Source: an uncultured bacterium
Lineage (GTDB): Bacteria > Cyanobacteriota > Vampirovibrionia > Gastranaerophilales > Gastranaerophilaceae
Length of the DNA stretch: 5,014 bases
Assembly: GCA_948888345.1 (NCBI GenBank)
Contig: CAQTPN010000144.1
Span: 1 to 5,014, forward strand
Reading direction: 5' to 3'
Positions 1 through 5,014 of this stretch are shown here, in pieces. The position numbers and the translations under genes were made by a program. The notes below the pieces were generated by a model. It was not told the origin of the DNA. It saw only the letters and a list, made by a program, of their open reading frames with translations, and ran no database searches. Within the stretch, counting starts at the first letter, position 1. The number at the start of each line of letters is the position of its first letter.

Positions 1-45
1 CAACAGAATGAGAATCTGCTATCCTGACCCCTAGACGATACCGCT
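1..45 (-). tRNA. tRNA-Glu (anticodon CUC), 5' part only
   Basis: Read on the minus strand from 45 to 1, this is the first ~45 nucleotides of a tRNA; the 3' half lies beyond the window. Acceptor strand AGCGGTA is followed by U8 and C9, the D arm GTCT/GGAT around loop AGGGGTCA, and an anticodon stem GCAGA/TCTGT closing the loop TTCTCAT. Anticodon CTC at positions 34-36, preceded by U33, reads the glutamate codon GAG. The D-arm start GTCTAG is typical of bacterial tRNA-Glu. By this alignment position 1 is A, whereas glutamate tRNAs normally begin with G. The T arm and the 3' acceptor strand cannot be checked here. Confidence 0.88.
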
Positions 46-57
46 AAGAACAAAATT

Positions 58-86
58 ATTTTATCACCAAAAATTTTTGCACGCAA
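58..86 (-). promoter_or_regulatory. Probable promoter of the tRNA-Glu gene
   Basis: On the minus strand a -35-like TTGCGT (86-81) is separated by exactly 17 bases from a -10-like TAAAAT (63-58, five of six matches to TATAAT). The -10 ends 12 bases before the tRNA 5' end at 45, a sensible distance for a short leader removed by RNase P. The -35 match is only three of six, so the assignment rests mainly on the -10 and the spacing. Confidence 0.5.
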
Positions 87-148
87 ATATTAATTCAACA
101 TTCAAACAAAAAGAGGAAATTTTTTACAGTTGAAGGAATTCCGTTTGC

Positions 149-178
149 TTGACTTACACAAAACATAAAGTTTATTAT
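149..178 (+). promoter_or_regulatory. Candidate promoter of the LysR operon
   Basis: TTGACT (149-154) resembles a -35 box and TATTAT (173-178) a -10 box, 18 bases apart, each five of six matches to consensus. Transcription would start about seven bases after the -10, at or very near the A of the ATG at 185, which would give a leaderless mRNA. The same TTG at 149 could instead be an alternative start codon of the LysR gene, with AAGGAA (133-138) as its ribosome binding site; the two readings exclude each other. Confidence 0.4.
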
Positions 179-184
179 TATAAA

Positions 185-1069
185 ATGGAAATCAGAGTAT
201 TAAAGTATTTTTTAGCCGTTGCAAGGGAAGGGAATATTACAACGGCTGCAAACTCCCTTCATTTAACTCAGCCCACCCTATCACGACAACTGCAGGAACT
301 TGAGAGAGAATTAAATCAAAAACTTTTAATAAGAGGCAAATCAAAAGTAACACTTACCCCCGAGGGACTTATTTTAAAAAAACGTGCACAGGAAATAGTG
401 CAGCTTGTTGAAAAAACACAAAGCGAACTGGCTTTTTCAAAAGAAATCAGCGGAGATATCTATATCGGCGGGGGTGAAACAGATTCTATAAAATATATTG
501 CAGAAATTATAAAAGAATTACAGGAAGAATACAAAGGAATAAAGTTTCACATATATTCAGGAAATGCGGAAGATGTCACGGAAAAGCTTGAAAGGGGGCT
601 TTTAGATTTCGGTCTGCTTATTCAGCCGATTGATTTAGACAAATATGAGCATATTTCTCTGCCGGATAGAGATATCTGGGGTGTTTTAATGAGGAAAGAC
701 AGCCCGCTTGCAAAACAAAAGACAATCAAGGTTAATGATTTAATCGATATTCCTATTCTGGCTTCAAGACAAATGACCCCTAAATACCTTAATAAAAGTG
801 ATTTCCTTGAATGGTTTGAGGAAAAATACGAGCAGCTTAATATAAAAGCAACATACAATCTTATTTATAATGCATCGGTTATGGTAAAGGCAGGAATAGG
901 AGTTGCTGTCACTCTTGATAAGCTTGCCGATACTTCTGATGAAAGTGAATTATGCTTCAGACCGCTTGAACCGAAACTAACATCAGGACTTGATATCGCC
1001 TGGAAAAAAGGACAGGTATTTTCTCCGGCTGCAAAATTATTTTTAAGAAAGATGAAAGAAAGATTTTAG
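185..1069 (+). CDS. LysR-family transcriptional regulator
   Basis: A DNA-binding regulator of 294 residues, the usual LysR length. The N-terminal winged helix-turn-helix occupies about residues 3-60, with the characteristic run of AANSLHLTQPTLSRQLQELE (residues 21-40) and the TLTPEG segment (56-61) after the wing. Residues ~90-294 match the periplasmic-binding-protein-like effector domain, including GLLDFGLL and the stretch WGVLMRKDSPLA; the effector is unknown. I place the start at ATG 185 because LysR proteins normally begin a few residues before the LKYF segment. A TTG at 149 would add 12 residues (with AAGGAA upstream), and ATG 185 has no Shine-Dalgarno sequence. The gene is co-directional with the next two genes and only 30 bases before the first, so it probably heads their operon and may autoregulate, as many LysR proteins do. 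Family assignment is secure; the start and regulated targets are inferred. Confidence 0.94.
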   Translation: MEIRVLKYFLAVAREGNITTAANSLHLTQPTLSRQLQELERELNQKLLIRGKSKVTLTPEGLILKKRAQEIVQLVEKTQSELAFSKEISGDIYIGGGETDSIKYIAEIIKELQEEYKGIKFHIYSGNAEDVTEKLERGLLDFGLLIQPIDLDKYEHISLPDRDIWGVLMRKDSPLAKQKTIKVNDLIDIPILASRQMTPKYLNKSDFLEWFEEKYEQLNIKATYNLIYNASVMVKAGIGVAVTLDKLADTSDESELCFRPLEPKLTSGLDIAWKKGQVFSPAAKLFLRKMKERF

Positions 1070-1099
1070 TATTTAACTTCTTTATGATAGAGTTTTCTT

Positions 1100-1549
1100 A
1101 TGAGCGATTACAAAAAAATGGCGGAAGATAATTTTAAGCTCGGGTATAATTGTGCGCAATCCGTGTGCTTGGCTTTTTTAGATAAAATTAATCTTGATAA
1201 GGAAACAATTTTAAAGCTTTCATCCTCTTTTGGCGGCGGAATGGGAAGAATGAGAGAAGTTTGCGGTGCTGCAAGCGGTATGTTTATTATCGCAGGACTT
1301 TTAAAAGGATATACTCTGCCTGATGATGATAATGCCAAAGGCAAGCATTATGAATTAATTCAAAAAATGGCGGAAGAATTTAAAAAGAAATACGGCACAA
1401 TAATCTGCCGCGAACTTCTCGGGCTTGAGAAAGATGAGCTCAAATCTCCGGTGCCTTCAAAAAGAACGGAAGAATATTACGAAAAGCGTCCATGTGCTGA
1501 ATTCATAAAAACTGCCGCAGAGATTATTGAAAAAATAATTATAGAATAG
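1100..1549 (+). CDS. C-GCAxxG-C-C family protein (putative redox-active)
   Basis: A soluble 149-residue protein with no signal peptide or membrane segment. It carries the spaced cysteines of the C_GCAxxG_C_C family: Cys18 in YNCAQSV, Cys55 in the signature VCGAASG after a glycine-rich SFGGGMGRM segment (43-51), Cys103 in IICRELLG, and Cys132 in RPCAEF. Cys23 is an additional cysteine near the first. The family is common in anaerobes and is presumed redox-active or metal/cofactor-binding because of these cysteines; to my knowledge no reaction is firmly established, so none is assigned. Length and motif order are complete, so the gene looks intact. It lies 30 bases after the LysR gene and 13 bases before the AGCS symporter, indicating co-transcription. 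The start ATG at 1100 has only a weak upstream GATAGAG, but the N-terminus matches the family's usual short lead before YNCAQ. Confidence 0.92.
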   Translation: MSDYKKMAEDNFKLGYNCAQSVCLAFLDKINLDKETILKLSSSFGGGMGRMREVCGAASGMFIIAGLLKGYTLPDDDNAKGKHYELIQKMAEEFKKKYGTIICRELLGLEKDELKSPVPSKRTEEYYEKRPCAEFIKTAAEIIEKIIIE

Positions 1550-1562
1550 AACGGAAAAAACT

Positions 1563-2963
1563 ATGGAAGAAATTTTATTTCCTCTTGTTGCAAAATTTAA
1601 CGAATATTTATCAAACTATATACTTGTAACATTACTTATAGGTGTAGGATTGTGGTATACAATTAAAACGAGGTTTGTTCAGATAAGATGTTTCCATGAG
1701 GGAATAAAAAATGTATTTGGAAAGATTAAGCTTTTTGATAAAGCTGAAAACAAAAGTATGACATCTTTTCAGGCACTTGCAACTGCTGTTGCTGCACAGG
1801 TTGGAACCGGGAACATAGTAGGGGCATCAGGCGCAATATTAATAGGAGGTCCCGGGGCAATTTTTTGGATGTGGGTAATTGCATTTTTCGGAATGGCAAC
1901 AATTTATGCCGAGGCTACCCTTGCAATTAAAACAAGAATTGTAGAAGATAACGGGACAATAAAAGGCGGGCCTGTTTATTATATTACAACAGCATTTAAA
2001 GGAAAATTCGGAAAGTTTTTAGCTGGGTTTTTCGCCGTGGCAACTATTCTTGCTCTCGGTTTTATGGGAAGTATGGTGCAGTCAAATTCTATAGCATACT
2101 GTATGCAGACGGCTTTTGGAATTGAACCATGGGCAGTCGGGGTAATTCTTGTAATCATCTGCGCTGTTATCTTTATAGGCGGGATTAAACGCCTTGCTCT
2201 GGTTGTAGAGAAAATTGTCCCTCTAATGGCAGCATTATTTATAATAGGGTGTCTTGTCATTATTATTGCAAGAATTCAATATATTCCTGAAACTTTTGGT
2301 ATGATTTTTAAATACGCCTTTGCACCGCAGGCAATTTTGGGGGGAAGTTTTGGATACGCTTTAAAAACAGCTCTGAGTCAGGGTGCAAAAAGAGGATTAT
2401 TCTCAAATGAAGCCGGCATGGGTTCCACTCCGCATGCACACGCACTCGCAAACGTTAAAGACCCGCATATTCAAGGTACGGTTGCAATGCTTGGAGTTTT
2501 TATTGATACATTTGTTATTTTAACCTTGAATGCTTTAATTGTTATATCTACTCTTTATACAAAAGGTGAAGTTTTATCAAACAGATACACGGAAGCAGTT
2601 ATGGAAATTTTAAATAAAACAAATCTTGTACAAACCGCGTTCGGTACTGTTTTTGGAAATTCATTCGGGGCTATATTTGTTGCAATATGTTTATTTTTCT
2701 TTGCATTTTCAACAATTTTAAGCTGGAATTTATTTGGAAAAATCAATGCAGTGTATCTTTTTGGTAAAAAATCTCCAAAGGCAGCAACAATCATCTACAC
2801 AGCCGTTGCTCTCGGTTTTATCATGCTTGGCAGTTTAATTTCCAGTGATTTTGTATGGGAACTTACGGATATGTTTAACAATTTGATGGTTATCCCAAAT
2901 GCTATTGCGTTATTTGCTTTGACGGGAGTTGTTGTTTCTATCTCAAAAAGAAAAATTGATTAA
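1563..2963 (+). CDS. AGCS-family sodium:alanine/glycine symporter
   Basis: An inner-membrane protein of 466 residues, the normal length for the alanine or glycine:cation symporter (AGCS, AlsT/DagA-like) family, which imports alanine and/or glycine with Na+ (sometimes H+). Family landmarks in order are AAQVGTGNIVG (77-87), GGPGAIFWMW (95-104), KGGPVYY (134-140), the QSNSIA segment (173-178), the signature SQGAKRGLFSNEAGMGS (272-288) followed by TPHAHA, and FSTILSWNLFGK (382-393). Hydrophobic segments run through the chain (about 16-33, 88-115, 150-170, 190-210, 217-238, 305-330, 365-390, 410-428, 440-460), as expected for a LeuT-fold carrier. It starts 13 bases after the C-GCAxxG-C-C gene, so it is probably the last gene of that operon. 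The start has only a weak AACGGAAAA ribosome site. Its TAA overlaps the stop codon of the opposing sstT gene, leaving no room for a terminator. Whether alanine, glycine or both are transported cannot be read from the sequence. Confidence 0.97.
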   Translation: MEEILFPLVAKFNEYLSNYILVTLLIGVGLWYTIKTRFVQIRCFHEGIKNVFGKIKLFDKAENKSMTSFQALATAVAAQVGTGNIVGASGAILIGGPGAIFWMWVIAFFGMATIYAEATLAIKTRIVEDNGTIKGGPVYYITTAFKGKFGKFLAGFFAVATILALGFMGSMVQSNSIAYCMQTAFGIEPWAVGVILVIICAVIFIGGIKRLALVVEKIVPLMAALFIIGCLVIIIARIQYIPETFGMIFKYAFAPQAILGGSFGYALKTALSQGAKRGLFSNEAGMGSTPHAHALANVKDPHIQGTVAMLGVFIDTFVILTLNALIVISTLYTKGEVLSNRYTEAVMEILNKTNLVQTAFGTVFGNSFGAIFVAICLFFFAFSTILSWNLFGKINAVYLFGKKSPKAATIIYTAVALGFIMLGSLISSDFVWELTDMFNNLMVIPNAIALFALTGVVVSISKRKID

Positions 2964-4192
2964 GCTTCTTTTCTGATTTTTCTTAACTCTGCTGCAGCAG
3001 TAAAAATTACATCGGAAGAGGAGTTTAACGCGGTTTCAAGGCTATCTTGAATAACACCGATAATAAAACCTACACCAACAACCTGAATTGCAATATCATT
3101 TGATATGCCAAATAATGAGCAGGCAAGGGGAATTAAAAGCAATGAACCGCCTGCCACTCCGGATGCACCACAGGCCGCAAAGGATGCCAGCACACCAAGA
3201 ATTATTGCAGTTGCAAAACTTACTTCAACTCCAAGAGTATGCACTGCGGCAAGGGTCATAATAGTAATAGTTACAGCAGCACCGCTCATATTAATTGTAG
3301 CACCCAGAGGAATAGAAATTGAATATATATCTTTATCAAGTTTAAGTTCTTCGCAAAGAGCCATATTTACAGGGATATTTGCAGCTGAACTTCTTGTAAA
3401 AAAGGCAGTTATGCCGCTTTCTTTAAGACATTTTATTATAAGCGGATAAGGATTTTTCCTGGTTACAATAAAAACTATTAAAGGATTTGATATAAAATAG
3501 ACAAAAGCCATACAAAATGCAAGTAAAAGAATTAATTTACCATATTCTCCAAAAATATCGGTCCCGCTTGCGGAAACTGCCCCAAAAACAAGCCCCATAA
3601 TGCCAAATGGTGCAAAATTTATAATTTTACAAACAATTTTAGATATACAATCCGAGATATCAGACAGGATTTTTTTAGTTCCGTCGGATGCGATGCTTTT
3701 CATGCTTAACCCGAAAATAATTGCCCAAAAAAGTATTCCTAAATAATTTGCGGAAGCAAGCGATGTTATAGGATTAGATACAATATTAATAAGGAGATTA
3801 TGCAATACCTCGTTTAAATTAGCAGGGGATGTTCCAATCAAGGCATTAATACCGTTTAAAGTCAAAGTCTGCGGGAACAGAAAACTTGAAACAACAGCGG
3901 CACATGAAGCAAGAAAAGTTGATATAAAATATAAAAATACTATAACCTTAAAGCGACCGTCTCTTTTAAGTTCTCCTTGTATTAAAGAGCTTATAATAAG
4001 CGTAAAAACAAGAATTGGAGCAATACCTTTCAGTGCCCCGATAAAAAGCTCTCCAAGCATTTTTACAGGTTTTAATTCAGGAGCAAACAATGCAAGGAAA
4101 ACACCCAAAATTATACCTGTAATAATTCTTACAACAAGATTAATACTGTTGTATTTTTTATAAACTTTGGAAAAAAAACCGCTGCTGTTCAT
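2960..4192 (-). CDS. sstT: Na+/serine-threonine symporter SstT
   Basis: An inner-membrane carrier of the dicarboxylate/amino acid:cation symporter (DAACS) family that imports serine and threonine with Na+. At 410 residues it is close to the E. coli SstT length (about 414) and resembles it along the whole chain, for example GALKGIAPILV (52-62), VSNPI (138-142), FAPFGI (193-198), ESGITAFFTRSSAANIPVNM (258-277), SIPLGATINMSGAA (293-306), CGASGVAGGSLLLIPLAC (341-358) and the C-terminal DSLETALNSSSD (383-394). The TRSSAAN (266-272) and NMSG (301-304) segments correspond to the substrate- and sodium-binding core of the family. The start ATG (4192-4190) follows a weak GAGTGAG. The gene is read on its own from the 130-base region at 4193-4322 and ends in a TAA sharing bases with the AGCS stop. 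Together the two carriers cover alanine/glycine and serine/threonine. The gene looks intact. Confidence 0.97.
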   Translation of the reverse strand: MNSSGFFSKVYKKYNSINLVVRIITGIILGVFLALFAPELKPVKMLGELFIGALKGIAPILVFTLIISSLIQGELKRDGRFKVIVFLYFISTFLASCAAVVSSFLFPQTLTLNGINALIGTSPANLNEVLHNLLINIVSNPITSLASANYLGILFWAIIFGLSMKSIASDGTKKILSDISDCISKIVCKIINFAPFGIMGLVFGAVSASGTDIFGEYGKLILLLAFCMAFVYFISNPLIVFIVTRKNPYPLIIKCLKESGITAFFTRSSAANIPVNMALCEELKLDKDIYSISIPLGATINMSGAAVTITIMTLAAVHTLGVEVSFATAIILGVLASFAACGASGVAGGSLLLIPLACSLFGISNDIAIQVVGVGFIIGVIQDSLETALNSSSDVIFTAAAELRKIRKEA

Positions 4193-4208
4193 GATTTACT
4201 CACTCTAA

Positions 4209-4250
4209 GTATCTTTGTAAACAAAATAACATAAACAAGAATGAAGATAC
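4209..4250 (-). promoter_or_regulatory. Inverted repeat in the sstT leader, possible operator or RNA hairpin
   Basis: In the 130-base gap upstream of sstT, GTATCTT (minus strand, 4250-4244) is exactly complementary to AAGATAC (4215-4209), with 28 bases between. The interior contains two copies of TAAACAA on the plus strand (4218-4224 and 4232-4238), 14 bases apart start to start. The downstream arm ends 16 bases before the sstT start codon, so it could be an operator site or a weak hairpin in the 5' untranslated region. I could not find a convincing -35/-10 pair in the gap. A 7-base repeat in AT-rich DNA may be chance. Confidence 0.25.
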
Positions 4251-4322
4251 AGGGCGGAAATTCCAAAAATTAAGCAGCGTAAAATTTTGTAATTAAGAAA
4301 TTTTAATTATTTTATAATAAAA

Positions 4323-4600
4323 TTAGCCCTCTTTTGACAATGTGTCATAAACCTTGGCTACAATTTTCCATTCACCATTTATTTTATTCAAATTTAAAAT
4401 ATCAGTAAATTTATAACCATGCCAATTATCTTCAATTACCCTGACAACTGCAATTGTTTTTTCCAGCACTAAAACATCAACTCTTGCAATGTAATCCTCG
4501 CCGCAGGCACCGTATTCTTTCAAAACATCATAAAATTGGCTTCAATAAATTTTCTTGCCACATTTTCTACTGCATTAAATTCTTTAATATCGTCTCTCAT
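4323..4600 (-). pseudogene. Broken NTF2-like / lumazine-binding-like protein gene
   Basis: Two frames carry pieces of one protein. From ATG 4600 (minus), preceded by a good AAAGGAAAG ribosome site, the first frame reads MRDDIKEFNAVENVARKFIEA and then stops at TGA 4522-4520. The second frame continues as YDVLKEYGACGEDYIARVDV, then EDNWHGYKFTDI and NLNKINGEWKIVAKVY, ending at TAA 4325-4323. This C-terminal half matches the family of small NTF2-like proteins annotated as putative lumazine-binding (Lumazine_bd_2), with its DVL, NWHG, FTD and GEWKIV positions. The two frames join around TTTT at 4529-4532, where one base is missing. Even if the frame is restored the product would be only about 92 residues, against about 115-125 from memory for the family, and the central segment between the first helix and DVLKEY is absent. 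So a deletion of some 25-33 codons that also broke the frame is more likely than a single-base slip. The function of the intact relative is not established. Confidence 0.72.
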
Positions 4601-4653
4601 ATTCTTTCCTTTCATTTTTATACAATTATGATAAACTATGTGTAGCAAATTAT

Positions 4654-4902
4654 AAGTTAACAATTTTATATGCGCTATTTCGTTTAAAAGTTCTCAGATA
4701 CAACAAATTAAGAAGATATTTGGGAATTGTTACACATAAAACATTAAGTTTAACTTTAAAAGAATTAGAAAAACACGGAATGATAACAAGAAAAGAATAT
4801 CCCCAAATTCCGCCTAAAGTTGAATATTCATTATCTGATAAAGGAGAATCCTTTATTCCGATATTATCTCAAATGTGCTACTGGGGCGAAGAGCACAGAT
4901 GA
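4654..4902 (+). pseudogene. N-terminally truncated HxlR-family regulator
   Basis: Reading in one frame from 4654 gives KLTILYALFRLKVLRYNKLR, RYLG, THKTLSLTLKELEKHGMITR and the hallmark PPKVEYSLSDKGESFIPIL, then MCYWGE and the stop TGA at 4900-4902. This is most of an HxlR winged-helix DNA-binding domain, about 82 residues instead of roughly 100-120. The usual N-terminal part, with a cysteine followed by a GGKWK segment, is absent: upstream codons (to a stop at 4585-4587) read LCVANY in its place, and no ATG or GTG start is in frame. The first possible start is TTG at 4720, which would leave 60 residues lacking the first helices of the fold. I therefore call it a relic. It lies divergent to the NTF2-like relic, the arrangement HxlR regulators often have with their targets. 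A short functional protein from TTG 4720 cannot be excluded but seems unlikely. Confidence 0.7.
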
Positions 4903-4932
4903 ATCAGCCAACCGCTTTTTTTGTTAGTAAAC

Positions 4933-4948
4933 TGAGTTAAATTACTCA
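4933..4948. repeat. Small inverted repeat downstream of tRNA-Gln
   Basis: TGAGT (4933-4937) and ACTCA (4944-4948) can pair across a six-base loop, between the HxlR relic and the 3' end of the tRNA-Gln gene. For the tRNA transcript it lies 12 bases after the mature end and could serve as a weak terminator or processing boundary, but the following stretch GTTTACT is not a real U-tract. A T7 run at 4916-4922 on the plus strand lacks a matching hairpin. Terminator function is doubtful. Confidence 0.25.
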
Positions 4949-4959
4949 AAAACTAAAAA

Positions 4960-5014
4960 CTCCCGGACATGGATTCGAACCACGATTGAATGATCCAGAG
5001 TCATCCGTCCTGCC
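4960..5014 (-). tRNA. tRNA-Gln (anticodon CUG), 3' part only
   Basis: Read on the minus strand from 5014 to 4960, this is the last ~55 nucleotides of a tRNA; the 5' acceptor strand and most of the D arm lie beyond the window. Visible are the D-loop end and D stem (GGCA, GGAC), anticodon stem GATGA/TCATT around loop CTCTGGA, a short variable region, T stem CGTGG/CCATG around TTCGAAT, the 3' acceptor strand TCCGGGA and discriminator G73. The anticodon CTG reads glutamine codon CAG, and G73 fits tRNA-Gln. No CCA is encoded: the gene is followed directly by TTTTTAG, so CCA must be added by nucleotidyltransferase. A72 predicts a U1-A72 first pair, the feature that lets the GatCAB amidotransferase recognise tRNA-Gln in bacteria that use the indirect route. 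Confidence 0.92.

Noticed and set aside
130..168. Possible 12-codon leader peptide from TTG 130 after AGAGGAAAT
   Set aside because: It is very short with a non-ATG start, has no attenuator structure after it, and overlaps the candidate LysR promoter; chance is the simpler explanation.
1979..2260. Minus-strand open frame of 93 codons inside the AGCS symporter gene
   Set aside because: It is the antisense shadow of a well-supported membrane protein, with no ribosome site or family motif. The similar frames at 622-858, 1108-1344 and 2555-2794 are rejected for the same reason.
3105..3449. Plus-strand open frame of 114 codons inside sstT
   Set aside because: It is antisense to a conserved part of sstT, has low-complexity Ala/Pro/Ile composition expected of a shadow frame, and matches no family I recognise.
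4290..4309. TAATTAA/TTAATTA inverted repeat downstream of the NTF2-like relic, as a terminator
   Set aside because: The stem has no G or C pairs and is not followed by a U-tract on the minus strand; such repeats are expected by chance in AT-rich intergenic DNA.
4454..4645. Plus-strand open frame of 63 codons
   Set aside because: It runs antisense through the NTF2-like relic and ends before the HxlR relic; its sequence matches no family and the minus-strand reading explains the DNA better.
1..5014. CRISPR array, insertion sequence, toxin-antitoxin pair, or tRNA-derived attachment repeat
   Set aside because: No regularly spaced repeats, transposase or integrase motifs were seen, and no copy of either visible tRNA segment was noticed elsewhere in the window.

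Overview
The window is a visibly AT-rich piece of bacterial chromosome (roughly one third G+C by eye). It holds four intact genes and two decayed ones, bounded at both ends by tRNA genes that run off the window. The gene content (LysR regulator, C-GCAxxG-C-C redox protein, Na+-coupled amino acid symporters, HxlR and NTF2-like fragments) is typical of anaerobic gut bacteria. Ribosome binding sites are weak at most starts, and the one visible tRNA 3' end (tRNA-Gln) has no encoded CCA. Together these would fit a host-associated anaerobe outside the mainstream Firmicutes, such as the Gastranaerophilales/Vampirovibrionia, but this placement is a low-confidence inference.

Layout. Positions 1-45 hold the 5' part of a minus-strand tRNA-Glu(CUC), with its promoter at about 58-86. 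Positions 185-1069, 1100-1549 and 1563-2963 (plus strand) form a tight three-gene run: a LysR-type regulator, a C-GCAxxG-C-C family putative redox protein, and an AGCS-family sodium:alanine/glycine symporter. Gaps of 30 and 13 bases without terminators suggest one operon. On the minus strand, 4192-2960 encodes SstT, the Na+/serine-threonine symporter, which converges on the AGCS gene so closely that the two stop codons share the palindrome TTAA. Positions 4193-4322 are non-coding and contain an inverted repeat upstream of sstT. Positions 4323-4902 hold a divergent pair of relics: an NTF2-like/lumazine-binding-like gene (minus) broken by a frame loss and apparently an internal deletion, and an HxlR-family regulator (plus) that has lost its N-terminus. 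Positions 4960-5014 hold the 3' part of a minus-strand tRNA-Gln(CUG).

How it may work together. The two intact transporters would import small neutral amino acids (alanine/glycine; serine/threonine) using the sodium gradient. The LysR protein probably controls its own run of genes, and the position of the cysteine-motif protein between regulator and transporter hints at a link between redox state and amino acid use. I see no CRISPR array, insertion sequence, integrase or clearly new multi-gene system. The points most worth a second look are the decayed HxlR/NTF2-like pair, the shared-stop convergence of two transporters, the possibly leaderless LysR start, and the unusual A at position 1 of the tRNA-Glu.
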